The notes beneath the pieces are model-generated. The model did no database searches. It was not told where the DNA came from and saw only the letters and a list, made by a program, of their open reading frames with translations. A program made the translations under genes and the position numbers. Of a stretch of DNA of 64,000 nucleotides, positions 32,360 through 44,290 are shown one piece after another. How positions within the stretch are numbered: the stretch's first letter is position 1; every line of letters starts with the position of its first letter. The stretch comes from Sequoia sempervirens (Eukaryota; Streptophyta; Pinopsida; Cupressales; Cupressaceae), in NCBI GenBank assembly GCA_007258455.2, contig VDFB02270651.1, forward strand, positions 488,168,905 through 488,232,904. The letters are read 5' to 3'.

Positions 32360-35300
32360 ACCAATTTCCCTCTCTTAGAATATGGGATAAATAAACATTA
32401 TCAAAAGACTTGAAAATATTAATAGAGTACTAACCAAGGCTTCAATGGTCTAAGAAGGAGGAGAGGCATCCTTTAGATTATTGATAATTTTCATGGAATC
32501 ACCCTCCAACCAGACCTTCCTAAACCCTTTCCTTTATGCTAACTTGAGACCATGATAAGTTGCATCTACCCTTGCAAAGTGGTTTGTCTGGATTCCCAAA
32601 GGGAGCACCACCGTAGAGACAAGCCTACCATTAGAATTTATAATCACTCCCCCACATCTAGTAGGTCCTGGATTTCCTTTAGCAGTGCCATCAAAATTAA
32701 TCTTAACCCAATCACCCGGTGGCACCTTCCAAAAAACACCATCTCTAGAGGACTTCCCTTTGGAAATAGGGAGAGAAATATCACATGATAGCTTCCACTT
32801 TTGGGAAATAGACATTTCGTAGGAACATAGATTATTTTTTGGCTAGCAAAAAAGGATGTTCTAGCTAGAAAATTTTCCTTAATGCCCTTATAGATCTTAA
32901 ATGAAATAGATAAAGCTAGAATAGCAACATTTCTAAAGATTCTATTGTTCTGTTCCGACCACACCCCCCAAATCACATGAGGTAGAGTTAGATACCAAAG
33001 AATCTATAGAGCCAAATTAGATGAGGGGCCAACCCATTGAAACCATAGATCTTTGATATAGCTAGGGAAGACCCAAGTAAGATTCCAAAGTGAGAGAACA
33101 TAATTCCATATCACACCAACATAACTACACCCAATCATCAGATGAAAAGTATTTTCCACTTCCTTTTCACAAAGAAAGAATCTATTGGGCATGAAAAAAC
33201 CTCTTTTAATAAAATTATCATTAGTAAGAATTTTGTTTTGACAAAAGAGCCAAAAGAAGACCAAACAAATGCCCATAAAGGAGGTGAGACAATAAAAGAG
33301 TCATTGAAATGAAAATTTGAAGCAATAGTAAGCTTACCCTCTAAAGAGGGCTTCCAAACAAATCTTTCAAGAGAAGGGAAAGAAGGGATATGAACTGAAG
33401 AGAAAGCCTTATAAATGCATTCCCGATTGGGGTCCACCTCATACAACTTCCTCCAGCAACCTCCACCAATATAATTAGCAAAAAATCTTCCAAATTGAAG
33501 CAAACACAGATCCATAAAGGGTTAGTCCCATCACTCATCCTTAAGTGGCCCATTACCCAACCAATTATCATCCCATAGCCGTATACTCCTCCCATTACTT
33601 GATTTCCAGAAGAGACCCTTAGCTATAAGCCTTTGTGCCTTTGACATACAATTCCATAGCACAGACCCACTTAGAGGAATAAACTCTTGAGATAAAAAAT
33701 ATCTAATCTCAACATCACCATGAAGGTATTTTCTCCAAGCAATTTTCTCCCACTCACTTTTAGCATCTAGAAGATTCCATAACTATTTACCCAAGAGAGC
33801 AATGTTAAATAGTCTGATTTTGCAAATTCCAAGGCCACCAACTCTTTTAGGTCTATAGACATCATCCCAAGCAACCAAATGAGTCCTTTTTTTATCTTCA
33901 ACACCCATCCACTGGAAGTTTTTTGAATTCTTTCCAAAATATCCACAAATTTCTTTAGCATGTAAAAAAGACTGAGAGCATAAATTGGGATATTTTAAAA
34001 GGTAGATTTAATCAGTTGAACTTTACTAGCTTTTCTCAACAAATCCCCCTTCTACCCAACTATATTAGAATTGAATTTGTTGATCAATCCTCTACATAAG
34101 GAATCTAGAGCCTTAGAGCAAAGGGGAAGCCCTAAGTAAGAAGCAGGAAGTTCACCAATTTGACATTGTTGAATTTTGGCTATCTTATTCTATCTAGCAA
34201 TCAGAGTGTTGAAAAAGAAAAGGACACTCTTTTGAAGGATAACCTTCTATCTAGAAGCAACCTCATACATTCACATAATCTTTTTAATTTCCTTAGCTTC
34301 CTTGATCATAGCTTTCCCAAGAAAAAGAGAATCATCCACAAATTGTTGATGGGAGATAACAAGGTTAGTAGAAGAAGGGGCTAACTTAGAAAAAACACCA
34401 AAGTTAATAGATCTTTGGATAAGATGACCCAAAAACTCAACCATAATAATAAACAAAAAAGGGGAGATAGGATCCCCTTGCCATAGGCCAATGGAAAAAT
34501 AAAAGAGGGGAGAAGGAGAGCCATTCAAGAGCGCAGAGAACCTCAGAGTCAAAATAAATTAATGCACCAATGCCACCATTTCTCCCCAAAACAAAAGGAG
34601 GTAAGAATCTTAGACAAAAAACCCCAATCTACTCTATCATAGGCCTTGAGTAAATCAAGTTTGATGATAAACCCAACCTATTTATTAATAGTAAGAGAAT
34701 GAATGTTCTCATGAACAATAACAATGGAGTCCAAAATTTTCCTATTAGCCACAAAACCATTCTACTAGGGAGAAATGATAATGGGAAAGATTTTTTGAAA
34801 CCTCATCACCAGATACTTAGAGAAGATCTTAGAAAGAAAATTAAAAAACTTAATAGGGAGAAACTCCTCAAAAGAAGCAGCCCCTAACTTCTTAGGAATC
34901 AAAAAAATGAATGTAGAATTCAATTCCTTCAAAAGGGTACCCGACATAAAAAAATTCCTTAGTAGCTATGGCAACATCTTTCGCAATAATTTCCTAGAAA
35001 GACTGAAAAAAGAACATGGGAAAGTCATCTGAGCCTGAGGCATTATTACCTTTGAAGGAAAACACAACACACTGAACTTCATCCATGAAACGAATACAAA
35101 CCAACTTCTTGTTGACCTCACTATCTGCTAATCAAGGAATATCCCTCAAAATATCTTCTTGATAGGTAAAATCAAGCTCCCCCTCTACTGATAGCAATTG
35201 AACAAAATAGAAGGTGGAAACTTTCTATAAATCAACATCCTTCTCAAGAATTTGGTTATTATAATTGATCAGATTAATCCTATTAGAAGCCCTATGTTTC

Positions 35301-36414
35301 AGAGTTGACATATGGAAAACTTTAGTATTTCTATCCCCACTCTTCAACAATATGATCCTTGACTGCTGCTTCCAAAATTCTTCCTCCTTAGCAATTATAT
35401 TATGTAGCTTGGAAAGCAGAACATTTTCCTTCAAAATAAAATCCTAAACATACCCAAATGACTGAATAGCTTGCTGAACTAAAAGAAGCTCCTTAGAACC
35501 CCTTCCTTTTCTAAGAAAATATGGCCAAATGAGGTACGATTCCATTTCCTAACATTACGCTTAACATTAGAAAAAAAATTCACAACTCTAAACATAGCCG
35601 ACCCATCCACATTAATGTTCCACCAATCTTTAATCAAGTTACCCAGATCAGGATGACAAGTCCACATTTTCTCAAACCACAAAGGAAAGTTCTTCTTACC
35701 ACCCAACAAATCCACAGATAGATCCAAAGGGAAGTGATATGAACCCAGTTTGGTAAGAGCTAAGAGAGAACAAGAATAGCAACCTAACCATTTTGGATTT
35801 AAGAGAGCACGATCCAGCTTAACTTGGATAAGGGCATCCCCAATCCACCTATTTGACCAGGTAAAGGAAGCCCATTTCCAATCCAAATCAATAAGAGTCG
35901 AATCATTAATAAACTACATAAGATCAAGTCTGCTATCATCCACATTCTGCAAACCACCCAACTTATCAGTATCATGTAGAGGAGTATTAAAATGACCTAT
36001 AACCAACCAATTTCCAACACTATAACAATCTTTAAAAGAAGCAATATTCTCCCAAATCCTTTTTCTTTCTTTTTTACAATTAGGAGCTTAAATATTAGAC
36101 AAAGTATTGGAAAACCTATCATTAAGGTGGAAAAAAGAAGTAGCCACATGATTACTATCATTAAACACCTCTACACCTCTAATAACCTAAAGATTCCAAA
36201 AATTCACTATCCCACATGAGGCACCAGCCACCTCATAACAATGTGTACCATAATCCTTGAAAAGCTTCAATTTCAATCTAGAAAGTTTATCCAATCCCAT
36301 TTTAGTTTCTTGGATTAAAATAATTTCCAGGCGATGATCTGTAACGAGATTAGACAAGAGATCATACTTGTTAGGGTGATTCAAACCCCTCATGTTCCAG
36401 GATATAATCTTCAT
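32360..36414 (-). pseudogene. LINE ORF2: endonuclease, reverse transcriptase, zinc-binding and RNase H domains
   Basis: Starts MKIISWNMRGLNHPNK, the first strand of the APE endonuclease, with LIQETKM for the catalytic Glu. The endonuclease C-terminus lies at 35886-35479. KSGDRNTKVFH (about 35330) is the usual linker. The reverse transcriptase spans about 34950-33960, with LIPKK, KLDLLKAYDRVDW, LWQGDPISPFLF and QFVDDSLFLG (A to V in the FADD box). A zf-RVT segment (33276-33100) and a C-terminal RNase H (KINFDGTAKGNPGP at about 32700, then VWLEGDS) follow. Stops and frameshifts are numerous. It would have reverse transcribed LINE RNA at nicked target DNA. Confidence 0.85.
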
Positions 36415-36560
36415 GAGGATTTATAGAAGGTCCTCTTAGAGCACATATCTAGTAGGGTTCTCTACATTCCATCAACAATATCCATCCGGATCTCCTTCTC
36501 CCTTGCAACATTACCTGGAGGCTAACCTCTACACCTCAGCTTAGACCCACCGTCTAACCT

Positions 36561-38068
36561 CTACCTATTTATTGTAACAACTCCTGGTGAAGGAGAGTGT
36601 TTCTTCCTATTTTGACCACAAACTTGAGTGTAAGGCAGATCATCCACCAACTCCTCAAGATCCTTAACATCATGCTTTAACTCCAAACCCTCAATCTTTG
36701 CCACCACATTTTGAGAGAAACCTCCCCTAGAGGGAGATCCAGAAACAACAACCATAATAGAGATGTCCTCTGACATCACAAGCCTATCCTCTTTGAGACC
36801 AAGAGACAAACCAACCTTATCAACCTGATCCAGAACCTGATTCATTTCCCCCAGAAGTTGGTTGACCCTTCAACACCTTATCCACCTCACTCAAAGGTGT
36901 CTCTTTAGAAACCTTTGATGGGATCACACCAACAAGAACCTCATCCTGAGCAGAATGTTCAACCATCACCTCTTGAGTAGGAGAAATAACAGAATCCACC
37001 TCCTTAATAGGAGGTTTCTCTACCTCTCTCCATTGTTTAGTCATTTTCTTAATAGCTTTGAAGAGGACATTTTTTGGCCCAGTGACCAACTTTTTTACAG
37101 TGGAAGCAAGCAAAGGGGTTCGACTGAAACTTGACCAACTGCTCCCACAACCCAAGTTTATAATTAATCTTAACCATTGAAGGAAAATTAACAGAATGCT
37201 CAACATTCACACAAAATCTGGCATAAACCAACCGCTTCTTACAAGAATTCATTTGGTCAATTAACAACAAACTACCAAACATGCTCGCAATCCCTTTAAA
37301 CACTTCCTCATCCCAAAACTCCAGTGGAGGGCTAGGCAGTCTAACCCAAACCGAAGCATATGAGAAAGAGCATGCATCCAGATTGAATCTTGTCACCCAT
37401 GTCCTCAACATCAATGAAGACTTCCCAAGGAACCATGGGCCACCCATCAACGACATCACTAAATCATCCTCGCAGTTGAAGAAAAAAGAAAAAAAACCTT
37501 TGGCCATAGCAAACACTTCAACTTGTCCTTTAGGTTTCCAATGACTTAAAGTAAACTTGTGGACCAGCTCAATGTGAGGCCAAGGACCAACAAATTTACC
37601 CAACAATTCCATATCAATATTTGACATTCTCTTGTCAACAATATAGTCCAAAACTGAAATAGAGTACTCCCCAATCTTTTTATTTACAACAAAGGGCACC
37701 AATGGGGATGTACTTTTTCCCTTAGGCTTAGAACCAAATAGATTTTACCATTCAAGAGAGGAACTTGACAAGAGAGAATCCTTAGTCTTGTTAGACCCAA
37801 TACCATCAACATTAAGGGTCCCATCATTCTCATTCAAAGATAGACCATTCCCTGACTTTTTAGGGCCAAGTACCACTTTTTCAGTGCCAGAAACTGGGGA
37901 AAGCATCGAGCACACACTCTTCAAATCCCCATTGCCATCCAAAAGAATAATAGCCCCAAGATGAGACCTAAAAAACTTACCTACAACAAGGGCCCTTCCT
38001 AACATCACCCTCTCATCAGCAATCAAACCACCATTACTGCCAAACCCATCAGCCAGAATTCCCACCAC
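36561..38068 (-). pseudogene. LINE ORF1: nucleic-acid-binding protein (DUF4283-like with CCHC zinc finger)
   Basis: From 38068 leftward, one frame is broken by a TAA near 37743 and frameshifts near 37060 and 36830. The region 37702-37049 reads like the plant LINE/retroelement DUF4283 domain, with Trp-rich segments (GPWPHIELV, GGPWFLGKS, WVRLPSPPLEFW) and then the zinc knuckle CFHCKKVGHWAKKC. The rest is acidic and Ser/Thr-rich. In the family this protein binds LINE RNA. An N-terminal start codon is not secure, so the 5' end may be truncated. Confidence 0.75.
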
Positions 38069-38084
38069 TTCAAAATTTTAAAAA

Positions 38085-39600
38085 ATGCCATGCCATCGCC
38101 ACTACCTAAGGAGCTCCCCATCATGTATATGAGCCATAGACCTATTACTAGGTCCCAAAAAGTGAATAATATTGGTTTATTAGTGTTGCCATTAGGGATA
38201 GTACAACTCACGACCCAATTAGTGAATGTTCTGCTTCCTCCGCCCCTTCCACTAGCCATGTTGCCCGCTGCTAATAGAAATTATGTGGCATGGGATGTTG
38301 AAAGTCCTCTTGTTGCACTAGTAGTTCCTACTATTTGGGCCTCTATCCTGACCTTTGCTCTAAAATACATACCTAAATTCACCAAAGATGGATCAAGAAT
38401 GTCATTCGAACATCTGCAAGATGTTGCAGACGTATATCTAGTGCATAGAGTTACAACCCAAAATATAGCATTAAGGATGCTTACAGCCTCTTTTAGAGGC
38501 AAGGTGTTGGATTGGTACCATACACTGTCATAAAATTATATCCATACCTGGGACGAGCTTGGAGATCCTTTCTATCAAAGCTTTTCAAACCATAGAGACT
38601 AGTCCTCGCTATATTATCAATTGTCTACCATAAAGTGGGCCTCGTATGAAGCCATGACTAACTTCAATGCTTGGTTCTATACAAATGGTAGAGTATCCAA
38701 GTTCATATCCACCTACAACATAAGTTTTCATTCATGTTCTACTTGAAATCTATCAACCCCGACATCTTCGTGATGATCCAGTCTTTGGGCGAGACCACAC
38801 TATCGGGTGCCTATATCATTGTTGTCAAGGCATAGAACAATTTGATACTTGACAGGAAGTTGCCACCCTAACCCATCATTCCTATATTTCTAGAAATATC
38901 AATTCCTACTTAGGAGATGCCTTCTACTAGCACATTGGCTCCTTCTTAATCTATGTACATATATTTAAATGTGCCACAAAATGTTGTCTCTACATTTGGC
39001 TCTTCAAAGGAAGATATGAGTGAGTTGAAGGAAATGTTGTGGAACATCACTAATGAAATAAATATCATGAAGTGAAACCAACCAGCACCTCTAAAACCAA
39101 CTTATCAAAACTATCAAGGTGGAAGGTCTTATTACCAATAAAACCAGTTCCAAGGAGGTGCTCACATGAATCCACATGCGCAAACAATAAATCAAATAGT
39201 ACTGGTGTCTTCCCCACTATAGAGTGCTAAACTAAGCTTGACCATAGAGCTAACTATAGGGAAAAACAATTTAATTGATGACACCAACCCTTGGTGCTTC
39301 CCTTGTAGTGACTCACACATGCCCTAAAATAGTCCATGTGGCAATCTACAAAAAAAGGTTACAGATCAGTGTAGCCAAGGTGCAACGTCAGATCCCAGAG
39401 TCTATGTGTATACCTCTTTGAAAATAGACAATGCAGTGCTCACTGTAGAAATGCAGGGGATGTTACTAGAGCAAGAAGTGAATATCACTCTCGATCACAC
39501 ACTCTTATCATGGATGGAAGAAGAAGAGGCAGTGTTTACAAGTGATGCATCCACATCAAAAACATCACAAGTGTAGTCTGATTACAACTCTCACTTGAAA
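38085..39600 (+). pseudogene. Gypsy gag, element E
   Basis: An N-terminal RPITRSQ, typical of Gypsy gag starts, lies near 38140. The capsid-like retrotransposon gag domain is at about 38360-38590: IPKFTKDGSRMSFEHLQDVA, RMLTASFRGKVLDWY, then a stop and IHTWDELGDPFYQSF. A zinc-binding C-terminal motif, WCFPCSDSH...C, occurs near 39293. Frameshifts follow 38600. It would form the particle shell and bind RNA. The start at 38085/38090 lies directly at the LINE edge, so the original leader boundary is lost. Confidence 0.75.
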
Positions 39601-39939
39601 AGGAGATTCACAGGCTAACCAATTATCCCACAACTAGTCATCCCACAACCCAAAGGTGCTTCTGACTAAACGCTCGATACCTTTGTAGTAGTGCCACAAG
39701 GTCCACCACTAAAGTAATTTTTTATAACCAAAACTAGGGAGTAGAAGCTTCCAAATCCACCACCCTTCAATGTGGTGGAACAATTGAAAAAAGCATCTGC
39801 TAATGTGTCTCTTTAGGATATATTAGCTATTCCAGAGCAATACATTACTACAGAAGGCTCTCCAAGAAGACGTGATCACAAAGCCAACTGAGTAGTTGCT
39901 CATGGGAAAGGGTGTCGATCCATCACCACCTGCCAAATT

Positions 39940-40310
39940 ACATGGAGGTAGCTTCTTTTGAGGTTAAGGATAAGCCAAATCCCAAGCACTTCTTCCTAAC
40001 TCTTATTGTGGGAGAGAATTTAATACAAAATTACATGATTAACTCTAGTGCTAGCACCACAGTTATGCCGAAATAGATAGTTGAAGCTTTAGGGCTCAAC
40101 TATGAACCATTAAAAAGAGGAGTGATGCAGCTCAATGGAAACAAAGTTGAAATTATTAGTCTCATCAAAGAACTTCCCTTGAATTTGTTCTATTTCCCTA
40201 GCATCACAGTGTTACAAGATATCATGATTACAAATGTTCCCCCCATGTTCAACCTCTATCTATCCTTAGAATTCACTTCAAAGGTAGGTGGATATCTTTC
40301 TCTAGACTAG
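39940..40310 (+). pseudogene. Gypsy aspartic protease, element E (catalytic Asp lost)
   Basis: The motif region reads MINSSASTTVMP (40035-40070), where active relatives have I-D-S-G-A-S. Asp is replaced by Asn (AAC at 40041) and Gly by Ser. An in-frame TAG follows at about 40074, likely from CAG. The C-terminal flap region (about 40120-40310) remains open. It would have cut the polyprotein. Confidence 0.75.
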
Positions 40311-40640
40311 TTGCATATGATCCCCAGGACCAAGCATGGTGGGAAAATGAAAATAGTCTCTAAAGCTCTGCATTTAGAACATGTGGTTGATGAAGCCATG
40401 ATAAAATTTGAGGCTGCTCATACCTCTTTCAGTAAAGAGAAGACATATTTTACCGAGCTGCTAGAAGATGAAAATGTGACTAGAGATTGGTCTAATCAAG
40501 AAGATGCTCTCTTGAGTGAGCATATAGAAACTAACCCTTTCAAAAATTATCATGCTACCATGTTAGACACTTATGTCATCTTTGAAAAGGAACAAGAGAT
40601 TCTGAAAATCACGAAGGAACCCAAGGGTGGTCAAGCCTCT

Positions 40641-41060
40641 GAGCTATGGACACTGCACTTCGATGGAACAAGATGCAAAGTGGGCATAGGAGTTGAGATA
40701 TGCTTCACATCCCCACAAAATGAAAAGAGAATGAGATATTTTTCCTTCTAGTTCACCTGTTCGAACAATGAAGCTTAATACAAAGGTCTACTGCAAGGTT
40801 TAAGCCTTGGGGAGGAAATGGGCATCAAACAATCAATGGTGTTTGGAGATTCTAAACTAGTATTCAATCAAGTCCATGCAATTTCCACTATGAATAATGT
40901 TCATATGCAATCCTACAGACATCGAGTTTGGGACTTGATTGAAGGCTTTGAATCCTTCAATATCTTGATGGTGCCTTGAGAACAAAATAGTGATGTAGAC
41001 CGCATGGCAGCAATCAGATCCCAGTTTGACCTTTCCTCCAACCTCATTCACAATAAACAC
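40641..41060 (+). pseudogene. Additional RNase H domain upstream of the reverse transcriptase, element E
   Basis: The frame starting WTLHFDGTRCKVGIG has the plant RNase H pattern. Asp at 40662 (FDG), Glu at 40770 (NNEA), Asp at 40848 (FGDSKLV) and the final Asp at 40998 (NSDVDRMA) are all kept in order and spacing. Three stops interrupt it: TAG at about 40749, TAA after NNEA and TGA before EQN. The domain lies between protease and reverse transcriptase. The Gypsy-type RNase H appears separately at 42410, so the element has two. In plant Tat-clade elements, as I recall, the second RNase H lies after the first and before integrase, so this order is unusual. Confidence 0.8.
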
Positions 41061-41269
41061 TTTGTATGAGTGATAGTTTAACTTAAAATTCTTGACAATG
41101 ATCAAATATGGAAAGTGTTTGATAGTGATGAACACATTGCCTCATTCATCTAGTAGTTAGGTGAGTTTTCTGAATAGCTTTAACCAAAGATCGTCGAGGC
41201 CTATGACGATCAAATCATCTAGTTGAAATCCAACAATCTTTCAAAGGGATTGGTAACTCTCAAAAATAT

Positions 41270-42400
41270 TTTTTAGTGTGACAATGCAAGAAATGACAAG
41301 AGGAAGTTTGTAGCAGACAAAAGTGACTATGTGAATATGCAAGTCAGAGATGTGAGAAAGCTCAAAGTTGAGAAAGACGTCCTGCACCATGATAAAGAAA
41401 GGCTCATTGACTTCTATAAAAGGTACGAAAGAGTGATGGAATGGTCATATGATGACCTTAGGGGATATGATCCTGATATCATCTGGCATACAATAGATTT
41501 GGCAGAAGGTGCAAAACTAGTCCACCAAAAATAGAGGCCAGTGAATCCCAAGATTGAAGTGCTAATGGTTCAAGAATTAACAAACCTAATCCAATCATGG
41601 ATTGTCTTCTCAATCAAGCATAGCACATGGGTATCCAACCTAGTCCTAGTTTGAAAGAAGAATGGAGATATCTATCTATGTGTGGATTTTTGGCACCTGA
41701 ACAAAGCATCCCTAAAGGAACATTACCTGCTACCTTCTATGGAGTCCATCCTACAGACGGTGGAAAGTTCATAAATGTTTTCTATGCTAGATGGCTTCTC
41801 CAGTTACAATTAGATTTGGGTCAAAGAGGAAGACCAACATAAAATGATATTCACTACAAAGTGAGGAATGTTCACATATGCTAAGATTCCTTTTGGCCTC
41901 TCAAATGTAGGAGCCACCTTCCAATAGAAAATGGATATTGCTTTTAGTAAATTGAACAACAAGATTATCCTAATCTATTTGGATGATTTGATGGTGTTAT
42001 CCAAGTCTAAGGATGATCATTTTTATCACCTTGAGATGGTGTTCAAGAAATTGTAGGAGTTTAGGATATCCCTAAACCCAAAAAAATGTGTCTTTGGAGT
42101 ACCACAGGCAAGCTATTGGGACATATAGTGTCCAAAGAAGGAATTTCAATTGATCTTGAGTGGCTAAAAGCAATCAAAGGGCTTCCCCTTCTAGTCAACA
42201 AGAAATACATCCAATCCTTCTTGGGAAAGGTAAATTTTGTTAGAATTTTTTTTTTTTGACTTTGTAGGAATAATTAGGCTAATCACCCTGATGTTGAAAA
42301 AGGATCAAACATTTAAATGGACAAAAGAAGCTAGAGAATCCTTTGAGAAAGTCATGAATGTTATTTCCTTTGCTCCTGTGTTGGTCAACCTAGACTTATC
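41270..42400 (+). pseudogene. Gypsy reverse transcriptase, element E
   Basis: Begins with the usual region RPVNPKIEVLMVQEL (about 41533), then STWVSNLVLV, KKNGDIYLCVDFWHLNKA and FGLSNVGATFQ. The catalytic YLDD is at 41976-41987. Stops are mostly TAG or TGA at positions where relatives have Gln or Arg. Beyond 42060 frameshifts accumulate, and a poly-T run at 42248 marks an indel. It would copy element RNA to DNA. Confidence 0.85.
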
Positions 42401-42800
42401 AAAGGATTCATAATGTATGTATTCAATAGCAAGTCAAGCATTGCTACTGTCTTAACGCAGAATGATGATGAGGTCAAGGGAAAACACCCAAGATCATTTC
42501 ACTCTTGGACCTTGAAGGAATATGAGAAAAACTACAACTTTGTAGAGAGGCAAGCGTTTGCAATAGTAAAGGGACTCAAGAAGTTTCACCACCTAATATC
42601 TTATAATAAGGTGATTGTTTATGTTGTGCATTCCAGTGTACACTAATACATCATGGAAGGAGAAATCACTGAGAAAAGATCCAATTGGATCACCAAGATC
42701 CTCGACTATGAAATTGAGGTTAAGCCTATAAAAAATGTTTGAGGAAGAGGACTATGTGAATATCTTGCGCATGATGAAGAAATGGCTGTCGAAGAAGAGT
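42401..42800 (+). pseudogene. Gypsy-type RNase H, element E
   Basis: Open segment 42413-42646 includes SIATVLTQND, HPRSFHSWTLKEYEKNY and FVERQAFAIVKGLKKFHHLI, the classical RNase H that follows Gypsy reverse transcriptase. After a TAA it continues as NWITKILDYEIEVK. Confidence 0.75.
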
Positions 42801-42899
42801 AGCCAGACCTAGTCCTAATGAATGAGTCATATTTTGAAGGTTGTTGGTTAGTGGATAGAGTGATATTTATGCACACAAGAAAATAACTGTTGGGCCTTC

Positions 42900-44290
42900 C
42901 TTCTTAGAAGAGGAGATTCTAACAACTGCAAACTAGTGGATAGACACTCATCAAAGGGATCCTATTCAAAAGGACTTTCAGCGACATCCTATTGCGCTGT
43001 GTCACTATGGAGAAAGAAAAAAGGATCCTCGACACTTTCCACAATAGTTCCATGGGTGGACACTTCTTCGTAAAAGCCACCACCATAAAAATCATGTTCA
43101 TAGGGTACTTCTAGCCGACACTATTCAATGACTCCTACTCCTTGGTAAAAGCTTGCAAGGAATACCAGTTCTTTGTAGGAAGAAGAAAAAATTCCACAAT
43201 GCCTCTCAATCTGATAGTGGTTGATGATCCATTCATGCAATGGGACCTAAAATTCATTAGAATAATCAACCTAGCCTCTAGCATAGGACCAAAGTGGATC
43301 TTGATAGCCACTGACTACTTCACTAGGTGGACCAAGGCGGTACCACTAAAGAATGCGACAAAGGTAGAGATAGTAGAATTCCTTAAGGAATTGGTGATGA
43401 GATTTGGCCTGCCCAAAAACATTATCTCTAATAATGCCAAAACTTTCCAAGGATCTAAAGTATTTCAATTCACACTTACACATGGCATATTCCTTAAAAC
43501 ATCATCAAACTACTACCCACAGGGGAACAACTTAGACGAGTCAAAAAACAAGAATCTGGTCGGACTCCTCAAAAGGATTGAGTCAGAGGACCAAAGGGGA
43601 TGCCATAAAAACCTCTGAGTAGTGCTCTAGGTAAATCGTATAACTCCTAAGAAAGTCCTCAATACTTTGTCGTATGAGCTAGTATATGGAAAGAGGCACT
43701 ATTTCCTATCTCCATGGAGATTCTAGTGTTGCAATTGCTAAAATCTATCAAGGTCGAACAAAAAAATTCCTTGGAAGTCTAGTTGGCCGAGTTGTTGGAA
43801 GTGCAAGAGAAAAGGGAAAAGTCCCTAATAGCCATGACTAACCGCCAATAGGTGATTAAATGGTGGTTTGACAAGAAAGCATCTGACCATGGTCTAAAGT
43901 GTGGAGACTTAGTGCTAAAGTTTAATGAAAGGGCTACAAAGTCGAGTCAGCATATATATATATATATAATTTTATTTTTTTAACGAGGGGAATCAGGTGC
44001 AGCACGGCCCCCCATATAACCCCCCACCACCGGTAAACTTTTTACCATGACTGGCAGTGCTGGCGGGACACACCAACTGGTAGCATGGGAGCGCTGGAGA
44101 GTCAAACCCATGGTGGGCGCCCTGCTCCAGGGAACACCTTAACCAACTGAGCTCGGACCAGTGCCCCACCCACTCAAAATAATTCAATGCAAGGAACATA
44201 ATGCATTTGAGTTAGAAGACATGGAAAAAGAAGCATTGGGAATTCTAGTCAACTCAATTCACCTTAAATAATTTAATTAAGCTTACATAT
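42900..44290 (+). pseudogene. Gypsy integrase, element E (active-site Asp to Asn)
   Basis: The core frame 43142-43618 has WDLKFI with the first Asp (43244) and TDYFTRWTKAVPL. It continues with RFGLPKNIISNNAKTFQG, where the second catalytic Asp is replaced by Asn (AAT at 43430), and DESKNKNL with the Glu (43538). The zinc-binding N-terminus is scrambled by frameshifts. The C-terminal part is interrupted by SINE copy 2. It resumes at about 44168 with KIIQCKEHNAFELEDMEKEA and VNSIHLK. Confidence 0.82.
43971..44167 (-). mobile_element. tRNA-derived SINE, copy 2, inside the element E integrase
   Basis: Matches copy 1 (16658-16855) end to end, including the polymerase III boxes, the GGTAAA/TTTACC hairpin and the CTCGTT-poly-A end. 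The B box reads GTTTGACTC where copy 1 has GTTCGACTC, and the A box starts GAGCTC. Most differences are at CpG sites of copy 1. An (AT)n run sits next to the tail. No clear target duplication is visible, and some integrase codons appear missing at the site. Confidence 0.9.

Larger units (their letters stand above)
29931..38084 (-). mobile_element. L1-like LINE, nearly full length, inserted in element E
   Basis: Minus-strand ORF1 (38068-36561) and ORF2 (36414 to about 32360) have the order and motifs of plant L1 LINEs. About 2.4 kb follows ORF2 and carries another decayed ORF. Both ends are uncertain. I see no clean poly-A or duplication, and TAAAAGATG at about 29912 against TAAAAAATG at about 38080 is only a weak candidate. 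Multiple frameshifts and stops make it inactive. Confidence 0.78.

Noticed and set aside
29905..38090. TAAAAGATG / TAAAAAATG as LINE target duplication
   Set aside because: One mismatch in a low-complexity 9-mer and no poly-A next to it; too weak to define the LINE ends.
43951..43968. (AT)n run as target duplication of SINE copy 2
   Set aside because: The right flank CCACTCAAAATAATTC does not contain it, so no duplication can be claimed.
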